In this document: positions 12,419 through 17,720 of the stretch, in pieces | Position numbering within the stretch: position 1 is the first letter of the stretch | Layout: every line of letters starts with the position of its first letter | Program-made: the position numbers and the translations under genes | Source: a bacterium | Lineage (GTDB): Bacteria > Patescibacteriota > Microgenomatia > UBA1400 > PJMF01 | NCBI GenBank assembly: GCA_017431585.1 | Contig: JAFRKU010000089.1 | Location: forward strand, 1 to 17,720 | Direction: 5' to 3' | Length of the DNA stretch: 17,720 nt | The notes under the pieces: model-generated | Database searches by the model: none | Told to the model about the DNA's origin: nothing | Seen by the model: only the letters and a program-made list of their open reading frames with translations

Positions 12419-14452
12419 TCACCTCTCCACATCAATAATCACTCCCGCCTCACTACTGGCCACCACCGCCTCCTCCGGCCACACCACCGCTTGTCCGTCG
12501 TGCGCTCGTGCCAACTCCATCAAATCCACCGCTTCCACATAAATCTTGCTCACCCCCAACTCGCGTGCTCGTTCAATGATTCCCTGTCCGCCTGCTGCTC
12601 GAAAAACCTCCCCCGCCCGCGCTTCTTTCTCGCTGTAATCAATCGTGTGCGTCCGCAAAATATCTTGATCAGACAAGTAAGTTTTCCGCGCCGCCAAAGC
12701 CGGCACCACACTGGCGTGCCGCAAATCCTGATTTTCCGGATACACCAGCACCACGTCTTGCCACCTCGTCGCCGCCCTCAATTGTGACAAAAGTGACCAC
12801 CGCTCCCGCGAATAAAATGTCGACGACTTCTCGCTCGTACTCATTGTCTCACTTATATAATAGTACCAATTACGCCCCGTCCGCGGTAAAAACAACACCA
12901 GCACCGCCACTGCCGCCACCAGTCCTATTTTGCGCTGCGACCACGCCGCCAAATTCACGCCCAACACGATATTCATCGCTACCCCCGCAATAATGAAAAA
13001 ATTAAATGTATTTAAATCACCCTTCGCTTGCATCACATTGAAACCAAAAATTGCCCACACCACCGCCGGCACCAACAAAAACACTAAGTTGTGCCGCTGC
13101 AAAAGTTGTACACTTTTTTTGCTCACAACCCACGCTAGCAACCGCGCCCCAAACACATACCACACCCCCACCACGATCATCAATACATAATCTTTCGCCG
13201 CGTGCCAGCCAAAGCCACTGCTCGCATACATTTGCTGCCGCAGCGCCCATTCGTCCCACGCCAAATGATCATTTGATAGCAACACTTTCGCCCACACCCA
13301 CGGCGACCACACAAACGTTTGTCCACCACTTGTCATCACCCCCGATAGCAACCACCACCCCCCAGCCAGCGCCACCAACCACGCCAAATACTGCCATTTA
13401 TTATTGATCACATTTTGTATACATTTTGTACATATTTTGTGTACATTTTCTCTTTCTCGCCTGGCTCCGAAACAAATATCGCTCACTAAAACTGCCGCCC
13501 ACCCACTCATCAGTAGTATCCACCAGTAAACTTTAAACATCGGCAGCACTATCGCCAGTATCGTCAGCCACCAACCCGCACGCAGACTTTTGCTTCGCCA
13601 CATTTTATCCCATAATACCCACCCACCCCAAAACATCCACTTCGCAAACACTGCTGGCATGTTCAAAAATTGATCCGCGCCGTTATCAAACGTTGCCATC
13701 GCCCAACCGTGGTGCTGCGCAAAAAAGAAAGTCAACCAAAACGCCCCTTCGCTCGCCACCAAATTGACCAAAGTCACCCACCGCGCTGCTTTTTTGCTGC
13801 CCGTAATTTCGCGCCCCACCGCGTACACCAGCCCCGTTGTCGCCACCGAGAGTATCACCGGTATAAATTGACAAAACAGATTTAAGGCCGGCACTCCCAG
13901 CCGCACTAGTTGCGCCATCACCAAATCCGACCAATAATGATAATCGCTCAAAGGTATATCAATCTCCGGTCGCACCGCTGGAAATTCTTGAGCCAAAGCT
14001 TGGATAAAACCCACATGCATCAATCCGTCACTATTATTAGTAAAATACATCCACATCCCCTCGCCCGCCATCAGCCCGCTGCCAAAAATTGCCGGCAGTT
14101 GCAGCGCCAAACCCAGCGCCATCAACACCAGCAAATCTACATATTGTCGCCAAATTTTCGCTTTCAGCTTCCGTTTTATCGCCGGTACATAGTGCCGCAA
14201 ATTCACCAGCAGTGACAAAATTTCCGCCCCCGCATATACGTACACCAGCCAGTACATATGGCAGCTCCCAGCCACGAATGCCCCAATTGATAACAAAATT
14301 ACCCCAATTACTGGACTTAAAAAAAACTTGGTTAAAAGAGAAAATTTCAGCTTTCGTACAAAAAAATACCCAATATGCCACCACAAAGCTGTCACCAAAA
14401 TTAAAGTCCAAATTCCGCTCCCATACCACTGCCAATCAGCCCAACCAAACAT
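12419..14452 (-). CDS. Polytopic GT-C-like membrane protein with C-terminal soluble domain, 677 aa
   Basis: The open frame reaches 14632, but ATG 14452 is chosen because TGA-TATAAT (14468-14460) ends 7 nt upstream. The protein begins MFGWADWQWYGSGIW and has roughly 12-14 membrane helices. The first large exported loop has Asp/His motifs of GT-C glycosyltransferases: NSDGLMHVGFIQAL followed by PLSDYHYWSDLVMAQ. GT-C enzymes transfer sugars from polyprenyl-phosphate donors on the outer face of the membrane. The last ~150 residues are soluble, with VVLVYPENQDLRHASVVPALAARKTYLSDQ and an ARELGVSKIYVEA strand-helix, as in other large 'YfhO/GT-C' proteins. No acceptor can be inferred. A cytosolic loop near residues 335-349 is encoded by an AT-rich micro-repeat. 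It could also be a non-catalytic membrane protein of the DUF2298 or DUF6541 type. Confidence 0.75.
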   Translation of the reverse strand: MFGWADWQWYGSGIWTLILVTALWWHIGYFFVRKLKFSLLTKFFLSPVIGVILLSIGAFVAGSCHMYWLVYVYAGAEILSLLVNLRHYVPAIKRKLKAKIWRQYVDLLVLMALGLALQLPAIFGSGLMAGEGMWMYFTNNSDGLMHVGFIQALAQEFPAVRPEIDIPLSDYHYWSDLVMAQLVRLGVPALNLFCQFIPVILSVATTGLVYAVGREITGSKKAARWVTLVNLVASEGAFWLTFFFAQHHGWAMATFDNGADQFLNMPAVFAKWMFWGGWVLWDKMWRSKSLRAGWWLTILAIVLPMFKVYWWILLMSGWAAVLVSDICFGARRERENVHKICTKCIQNVINNKWQYLAWLVALAGGWWLLSGVMTSGGQTFVWSPWVWAKVLLSNDHLAWDEWALRQQMYASSGFGWHAAKDYVLMIVVGVWYVFGARLLAWVVSKKSVQLLQRHNLVFLLVPAVVWAIFGFNVMQAKGDLNTFNFFIIAGVAMNIVLGVNLAAWSQRKIGLVAAVAVLVLFLPRTGRNWYYYISETMSTSEKSSTFYSRERWSLLSQLRAATRWQDVVLVYPENQDLRHASVVPALAARKTYLSDQDILRTHTIDYSEKEARAGEVFRAAGGQGIIERARELGVSKIYVEAVDLMELARAHDGQAVVWPEEAVVASSEAGVIIDVER
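13404..13450. repeat. AT-rich micro-repeat inside the GT-C-like gene
   Basis: A repeated core of the type ACATTTTGTA recurs with an 11-13 base period. It contains TGTATACA (13416-13423), TGTACA (13427-13432) and TGTACA (13440-13445). It stands out from the C-rich surroundings and encodes the Cys/Lys-rich loop around KICTKCIQNV. Confidence 0.55.
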
Positions 14453-14459
14453 ATTCTGC

Positions 14460-14468
14460 ATTATATCA
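14460..14468 (-). promoter_or_regulatory. Extended -10 promoter of the GT-C-like gene
   Basis: TGA-TATAAT on the minus strand ends 7 nt before ATG 14452. An in-frame ATG at 14461 overlaps the box and should not be transcribed. Confidence 0.65.
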
Positions 14469-14490
14469 CGCCCCGTCTCCAAATTGCCTC

Positions 14491-14519
14491 TTGCTTTTTT
14501 CGCCCCAATGTGATATAAT
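14491..14519 (+). promoter_or_regulatory. Promoter of rplJ-rplL
   Basis: TTGCTT (-35) and TATAAT (14514-14519, preceded by TGA) are 17 bases apart. The predicted start near 14526 gives an ~80-nt leader. Confidence 0.75.
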
Positions 14520-14525
14520 ACCACC

Positions 14526-14608
14526 AATTGCTCCGAAGACAGCGTGCTCCCATAAGTCGCGCCGAGGAAAAATCCCCTTGTTTTCGGCGCTACAAAAAGA
14601 AAGAGACC
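14526..14608 (+). ncRNA. Ribosomal protein L10 leader (autoregulatory mRNA leader)
   Basis: The leader holds CTCCGAAGACAGCGTGC and GCCGAGGAAAAATCCCC, which resemble conserved parts of known L10 leaders. GCGCCGA (14559-14565) pairs with TCGGCGC (14584-14590). In characterised systems L10(L12)4 binds this structure and represses its own operon. The position directly before rplJ fits. The Shine-Dalgarno GAAAGAGA follows the hairpin. Confidence 0.7.
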
Positions 14609-15127
14609 ATGCCGAGTCAAAAAAATACACAAAATTTGGACATTACCAAAGAAAAGATTGCCCGTGCCAAGTCGGTTTTGGTGGTTGATTACGCCGGTGT
14701 GCCGGTCAATGATCTCACCGCTTTCCGTCGCGACCTCAAAAAATCTGGCGGTGAATTTTTCGTCACCAAAAATACTCTCATTGGCTTGAGTTTTGACAAA
14801 AAACCCGAAGTCATGAACGCTTTGTCCGGCATGAACGCTCTCATTTTATCCTACGATGACGAAGTTGGTGCCGTCAAAGTCACTTATGATTTTATCAAAG
14901 ATAAAGAAAAAATGAACGTTAAAGTCGGTTATCTCGATGGCCAATTCCTCACTCCTGATCAAGCCGAAGCCCTCAGCAAGATCCCCGGCAAAACCGAATT
15001 GCTCTCTGCCCTGGCTCGCACTCTCAATGGCCCGGCTACCAATTTGGTGGGCGTTTTGAAAGCCAACGTGCGCGATCTGACGTATGTTTTGTATGCGATC
15101 GCAGACAAAAAAGAAAAGGAAGCTTAA
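14609..15127 (+). CDS. rplJ: 50S ribosomal protein L10, 172 aa
   Basis: L10 forms the base of the ribosomal stalk and anchors L7/L12 dimers. The sequence has the typical layout: an N-terminal helix (ITKEKIARAKSVLVVDYAG), LTAFRRDLKKSGGEFFVTKNTLIG (the 'lR..lr..g.e..VvKNtL' motif), a middle domain with DDEVGAVKVTYDFIKD, and GYLDGQFLTPDQAEALSKIPGKTELLSAL ('lakLPsreel.a.l'). A C-terminal helix binds L12 (NLVGVLKANVRDLTYVLYAIADKKE). Length is normal. ATG 14609 is chosen over upstream in-frame starts, which lie in the leader RNA. It is followed 43 bases later by rplL. The usual rplK-rplA partners are not adjacent. Confidence 0.96.
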   Translation: MPSQKNTQNLDITKEKIARAKSVLVVDYAGVPVNDLTAFRRDLKKSGGEFFVTKNTLIGLSFDKKPEVMNALSGMNALILSYDDEVGAVKVTYDFIKDKEKMNVKVGYLDGQFLTPDQAEALSKIPGKTELLSALARTLNGPATNLVGVLKANVRDLTYVLYAIADKKEKEA

Positions 15128-15170
15128 AAGCTGTAAAAGTAGTAGACAAAAGACAAACAGAAAGGTCAAC

Positions 15171-15554
15171 ATGGCAGCAAATATCGATAACATTGTCGCC
15201 GAAATTGAAAAATTGTCGCTCATGGAAGTCTCCGAGCTGGTCAAAGCTTTGGAAGACAAATTTGGCGTCACCGCCGCTGCGCCCGTCATGATGGGTGCTA
15301 TGCCTGGTGCCGCTGGCGCGGCCGCTCCCGCTGAGGAGAAAACTGAATTCACCGTCGTTCTCAAAGATGGTGGCAGCAACAAGATCGCCGCGATTAAAGC
15401 CGTGCGTCAATTAAAACCGGATTTGGGTTTAGGTGACGCCAAAAAATTCGTCGAGGAAGCACCCAAAAACGTCCTCGAAGACGTCAAAAAAGAAGAAGCC
15501 GAAGCCGCCAAGAAAACCTTGGAAGACGCTGGCTGTGTCGTCGAACTCAAATAA
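15171..15554 (+). CDS. rplL: 50S ribosomal protein L7/L12, 127 aa
   Basis: L7/L12 is the stalk protein that recruits translation factors. The N-terminal dimerisation helices (IDNIVAEIEKLSLMEVSELVKALEDKFGV) lead to an Ala/Pro/Gly/Met-rich hinge (residues ~37-55). The conserved C-terminal domain follows, with EKTEFTVVLKDGGSNKIAAIKAVRQ, LGLGDAKKFVEEAPKNVLEDV and AEAAKKTLEDAGCVVELK. ATG 15171 follows AGAAAGG by a few bases; an earlier in-frame start overlaps rplJ and is not preferred. It is the second gene of the L10 operon, closed by a strong terminator. Confidence 0.97.
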   Translation: MAANIDNIVAEIEKLSLMEVSELVKALEDKFGVTAAAPVMMGAMPGAAGAAAPAEEKTEFTVVLKDGGSNKIAAIKAVRQLKPDLGLGDAKKFVEEAPKNVLEDVKKEEAEAAKKTLEDAGCVVELK

Positions 15555-15576
15555 CTTTGGATTTTCGACTCTTAGT

Positions 15577-15605
15577 CAAACCCGCGCCCCTGGCGCGGGT
15601 TTTTC
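15577..15605 (+). terminator. Rho-independent terminator of rplJ-rplL
   Basis: CCCGCGCC and GGCGCGGG form a perfect 8-bp stem with a short loop, followed by TTTTT, 26 bases after the rplL stop. It is unrelated in sequence to the palindromic repeat. Confidence 0.85.
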
Positions 15606-15650
15606 GTCAGCTTTGTTTGCACTATCCCCTTGCACACTCGGGTTCATTTA

Positions 15651-15659
15651 TGCTATAAT
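15651..15659 (+). promoter_or_regulatory. Extended -10 promoter of the secreted protein gene
   Basis: TGC-TATAAT ends 6 nt before a GTG start at 15666. There is no clear -35. Confidence 0.65.
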
Positions 15660-15665
15660 AACTCC

Positions 15666-17075
15666 GTGACAAAAAGTCAACGCTTCATCTGTACCATTTT
15701 AGCTGGATCAATCAGTTGTTTTTTGGCGGCTTCCTCTGTCAGCGCTCACACTTATACCACACCCCATTTGGCCACCAGCACTTATCAAATTCACAAAATC
15801 GCCTGGATCGTCCAGCAAGTCGCTGATTCAGCCTCCGTCCAAGTCAGCTATCAAACCAAAGTCGACCCCACCGATCCCGACGCTTGGGTGATCGTCGGCC
15901 CCGACGATTGCACTCTTGATGGCACCACTCTCACTTGCACCGCCACCATTCCTACCACTGATGATACCTATTTGCAGCTCAAAATCGACTATCCCGATGA
16001 AGCCGTCTTGCAAACTTTCAATCTCAACTATTCCACGCCTTCAACGGTCACCAGCGACACCCCTGCCGCCACCAGCAAACTTTATTACTCTGATTTCAAA
16101 GATTTAACCGATTTACAAGCAGATAAACTCTCGTGGAAACAAGTGTCGCTCACCGATACGCCCGCCGACCGTCTCATCGTCCAAACCCGCGCCACCGCCG
16201 ATGGCCATACCTGGACCGACTGGCAAGGCAACGCCACCCTGATCGCCGACTACTCCGCCGCCGACGCCACCACTTCTGCCACGCCTGGCACAAGCATTTG
16301 GCTCGCTCCCGGCAGTCTCACGCTGGCCACGCTGCCCGAGCAAGATTTTGATCAAGTGCTAGTCAGCTACCTCGACGAGCACCACCTCTACACTCTCACC
16401 CAACCGGCCGCCACTGGCGACGACGAAGCCGAAGCCTTCGCTCACACCAGTTTTTATCTCAACACTCTCGAAGGTCTCCACCTGGGCGACACCCTCCAGC
16501 TGCGCGAACAAATTGGCCTGAGTACCTACACCGCTCGCGGCATCATCACCGATTTAAAAGACAGCGACGGGCTCGTCACTCTCTCCGGTTTCCAAGGCGC
16601 CATTCCCAGCCAAGCTCCTAGTAATTGCGATGGCCACTCTTTCTGTTTCTCCACCAGTAGCTTAATTCAAAGGATCGATCAAGCTTTATTTGCCAGCGCC
16701 CAAGCCACCGGCGCCGCCCAATTACGTCTGTACACCGACGAAGCCCACACTACCCCTGTGTCCTACACGCCCCAACTCGATAGCGTCCAGCTCTGGCAAG
16801 CCAGCGCCCCCGATTGCCTCGAATACGCCGCCACCGATTCCCCCACTCCCTTTTGCAAAACCGCCGCCGTTTCCTTGCGCTCCTACTATAATAATAGTAC
16901 CCCCCAAGCCTTGCAATACCGCATTTTTTACGGGCACACCGGCGATATTATCATTTCAGATGTCTTCTTGCACGAATATCAAGCCCCCACCACCCCCGAT
17001 ACCACCGCCACCTTCCGTCTCCGCGCCGGCAAGATCATCGATGAAACCCTCGGCCGCGCCATTTACTGGCGCTAA
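15666..17075 (+). CDS. Secreted protein of unknown function, 469 aa, leaderless GTG start
   Basis: The GTG start at 15666 is chosen over ATG 15630 because the -10 box lies between them and because a clean signal peptide then results: MTKSQRFICTILAGS, a hydrophobic core, and likely cleavage after ASSVSA before HTYTTP. The mature protein is rich in Thr, Ser, Ala, Asp and Tyr, and strand-like throughout, for example VQVSYQTKVDPTDP, TYLQLKIDYPDE and LQYRIFYGHTGDIIISDVFLHEYQ. It has a WTDWQG motif and few cysteines. No C-terminal anchor, sortase signal or membrane helix is seen. It resembles the beta-sandwich surface proteins common in these bacteria, but no family is recognised. It forms a single-gene unit between the L10 operon terminator and the HTH gene. 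Confidence 0.85.
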   Translation: MTKSQRFICTILAGSISCFLAASSVSAHTYTTPHLATSTYQIHKIAWIVQQVADSASVQVSYQTKVDPTDPDAWVIVGPDDCTLDGTTLTCTATIPTTDDTYLQLKIDYPDEAVLQTFNLNYSTPSTVTSDTPAATSKLYYSDFKDLTDLQADKLSWKQVSLTDTPADRLIVQTRATADGHTWTDWQGNATLIADYSAADATTSATPGTSIWLAPGSLTLATLPEQDFDQVLVSYLDEHHLYTLTQPAATGDDEAEAFAHTSFYLNTLEGLHLGDTLQLREQIGLSTYTARGIITDLKDSDGLVTLSGFQGAIPSQAPSNCDGHSFCFSTSSLIQRIDQALFASAQATGAAQLRLYTDEAHTTPVSYTPQLDSVQLWQASAPDCLEYAATDSPTPFCKTAAVSLRSYYNNSTPQALQYRIFYGHTGDIIISDVFLHEYQAPTTPDTTATFRLRAGKIIDETLGRAIYWR

Positions 17076-17093
17076 CTCCAGTCTACTAGTGCA

Positions 17094-17119
17094 CAACCAC
17101 TGTCACTGTGACTTTTTCG
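17094..17119 (+). terminator. Possible weak terminator after the secreted protein gene
   Basis: A short GTCA...TGAC hairpin at 17101-17111 is followed by TTTTT. The stem is only 4-5 bp, so this is a tentative call. The rest of the 17076-17313 gap is AT-rich and holds the next promoter and inverted repeat. Confidence 0.3.
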
Positions 17120-17183
17120 GTCAATTTTCGCCCTCAATTTTGCAAATATTCGCACAATATTCGTTTTTTACGCATTTTACCCC

Positions 17184-17212
17184 TTGACATTTATTCAGAC
17201 GTTTGCTAATTT
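17184..17212 (+). promoter_or_regulatory. Promoter of the HTH regulator gene
   Basis: TTGACA (17184-17189) and TAATTT (17207-17212, preceded by TGC) are 17 bases apart. The start of transcription near 17219 gives a ~95-nt leader with a good Shine-Dalgarno site. Confidence 0.7.
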
Positions 17213-17269
17213 GTACATAACAAATCACAAAGTAGCAAACAGGCAACAAAGTGATGATTGTACAAATTA
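17207..17269. promoter_or_regulatory. Inverted repeat over the HTH promoter, candidate operator
   Basis: TAATTTGTACA (17207-17217) and TGTACAAATTA (17259-17269) are perfect inverse complements, 41 bases apart. The left arm includes the -10 box. Inside, ATCAC and GTGAT form a second, shorter inverted pair. Each outer arm carries the self-complementary core TGTACA. Since the left arm is mostly upstream of the predicted transcript start, a DNA operator is more likely than an RNA hairpin. Confidence 0.5.
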
Positions 17270-17313
17270 ATAAAACAATAAGCGCTGTCTTAGTCGCAGC
17301 GTAGAAAGGAAAA

Positions 17314-17589
17314 ATGGCTGACGCTATTACAATGGACGAACAGTCGACCAAAATTAAAAAATCTGGCTCGGCCGCCGAGGCGACCAAGTTGGACATCAAT
17401 AATTTGCCGGACTTGCTCACGGTCAAGGAAGTGGCCAATCTTTTGCGCGTCTCTCCCTTAACTGTCAAGCGCTGGGGCGCTCGCGGCAAACTGCCGGCCA
17501 TTCGCATCAATTCTCGCGGTGACCGCCGCTACAAAAAAGAAGCCGTCATGTGGCTTTTGGGCATGGAAATGAGCGAGCAAGACGAATAA
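17314..17589 (+). CDS. Small HTH_17 / excisionase-family DNA-binding protein, 91 aa
   Basis: Residues ~35-80 form a winged helix-turn-helix of the MerR/excisionase type: LLTVKEVANLLRVSPLTVKRWGARGKLPAIRINSRGDRRYKKEAVMWLL in order, with the typical 'l.t..Ev...L.vs..Tv.rW...G.lpa.r......R....ai..wl' pattern. The first ~30 residues are polar and likely disordered. Such proteins act as transcription regulators or recombination directionality factors; no integrase or phage gene is near, so a regulator is more likely. AGAAAGGA lies just before ATG 17314. Codon use is more balanced (less C-biased) than in the neighbouring secreted protein. The gene has its own promoter with an inverted repeat, suggesting autoregulation, and a strong terminator. 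Confidence 0.88.
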   Translation: MADAITMDEQSTKIKKSGSAAEATKLDINNLPDLLTVKEVANLLRVSPLTVKRWGARGKLPAIRINSRGDRRYKKEAVMWLLGMEMSEQDE

Positions 17590-17614
17590 GCCCGCTTCAC
17601 CCAACAGTAACCGA

Positions 17615-17646
17615 GCCGGTGGCCTTTCAGGCCACCGGCCCATTTT
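17615..17646 (+). terminator. Rho-independent terminator after the HTH gene
   Basis: GCCGGTGGCC and GGCCACCGGC form a perfect 10-bp stem with a 5-base loop, followed by CCATTTTT. The remaining bases to the window end show nothing I can support. Confidence 0.8.
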
Positions 17647-17720
17647 TCCATCCGCCCGTCCACCGCCGCCACACAAAAGGCAGCAATTGCATTTGCCGAC
17701 GCGCGCGCCAGGGTTCATGC

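Noticed and set aside
14528..14608. N-terminal extension of L10 by 27 residues
   Set aside because: The region forms the leader RNA, and L10 homologues start at about MPSQ.
53..16740. TGTACA hexamers scattered over the window as regulator sites
   Set aside because: About nine copies were noticed, only modestly above what chance would give; only the perfect inverted repeat at 17207-17269 stands out.
17314..17589. HTH gene as evidence for an integrated phage or plasmid
   Set aside because: No integrase, replication or structural phage genes are present, and the HTH_17 family includes many ordinary regulators.
17458..17718. Minus-strand open frame of 86 codons at the right edge
   Set aside because: It is antisense to the HTH gene and crosses its terminator hairpin; composition is Gly/Ala/Arg-rich and unlike a protein.

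Overview
This window looks like a chromosomal segment of a small-genome bacterium of the Candidate Phyla Radiation (Patescibacteria) type. That is an inference. It rests on compact gene packing, many lineage-specific membrane and secreted proteins, a Mur ligase without the usual N-terminal domain, a ThrRS without a TGS domain, and many genes that start almost directly after a TATAAT box. The standard genetic code fits all genes: no in-frame TGA is needed. G+C is roughly 50 %, with the + strand strongly C-rich and G-poor whichever way the genes point.

Layout. (1) 1-1440, minus strand: a tight three-gene run of a two-TM membrane protein, a soluble protein of unknown function and a DHFR/RibD-C-like reductase cut by the window edge. 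(2) 1493-2281, plus: a SIMPL (DUF541) membrane-anchored protein. (3) 2282-2735: non-coding, with a composite repeat (copy A). (4) 5202-2736, minus: an operon of MurF-like ligase, YokE-type PH/SHOCT protein and rubrerythrin. (5) 7590-5276, minus: two single-pass membrane proteins, the second carrying the palindromic repeat in frame as a Pro/Gly repeat. (6) 8260-7714, minus: tRNA-Trp and MscL. (7) 8370-9332, plus: a Ca2+/Na+ exchanger. (8) 9333-9671: composite repeat copy B. (9) thrS (minus) and queH (plus), sharing a very short divergent promoter region. (10) tRNA-Lys and tRNA-Pro. (11) a large GT-C-like membrane protein (minus), divergent from rplJ-rplL (plus) with an L10-type leader. (12) a secreted protein and a small HTH_17 regulator with an inverted repeat over its promoter.

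Most notable are two repeat systems. A 23-bp palindrome (arms AACCCGGGAG and CTCCCGGGTT) occurs about 13 times. Eight copies lie in the two composite elements, one follows the tRNA-Lys/tRNA-Pro pair, and four lie in frame in one gene, encoding NPGV(T/A)PGL. Between the palindromes of each composite element is a 168-nt core. The two cores are the same length, about 85 % identical without gaps (142 of 168 by hand alignment), and have 19-nt complementary ends with one compensatory change. Both sit between convergent genes. They could be a structured RNA, a MITE-like mobile element, or both.

A second theme is expression. At least seven genes have an extended -10 (TGN-TATAAT type) ending 6-8 nt before the start codon, so they are probably translated from leaderless mRNAs. 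Operon-internal genes and a few others have Shine-Dalgarno sites.
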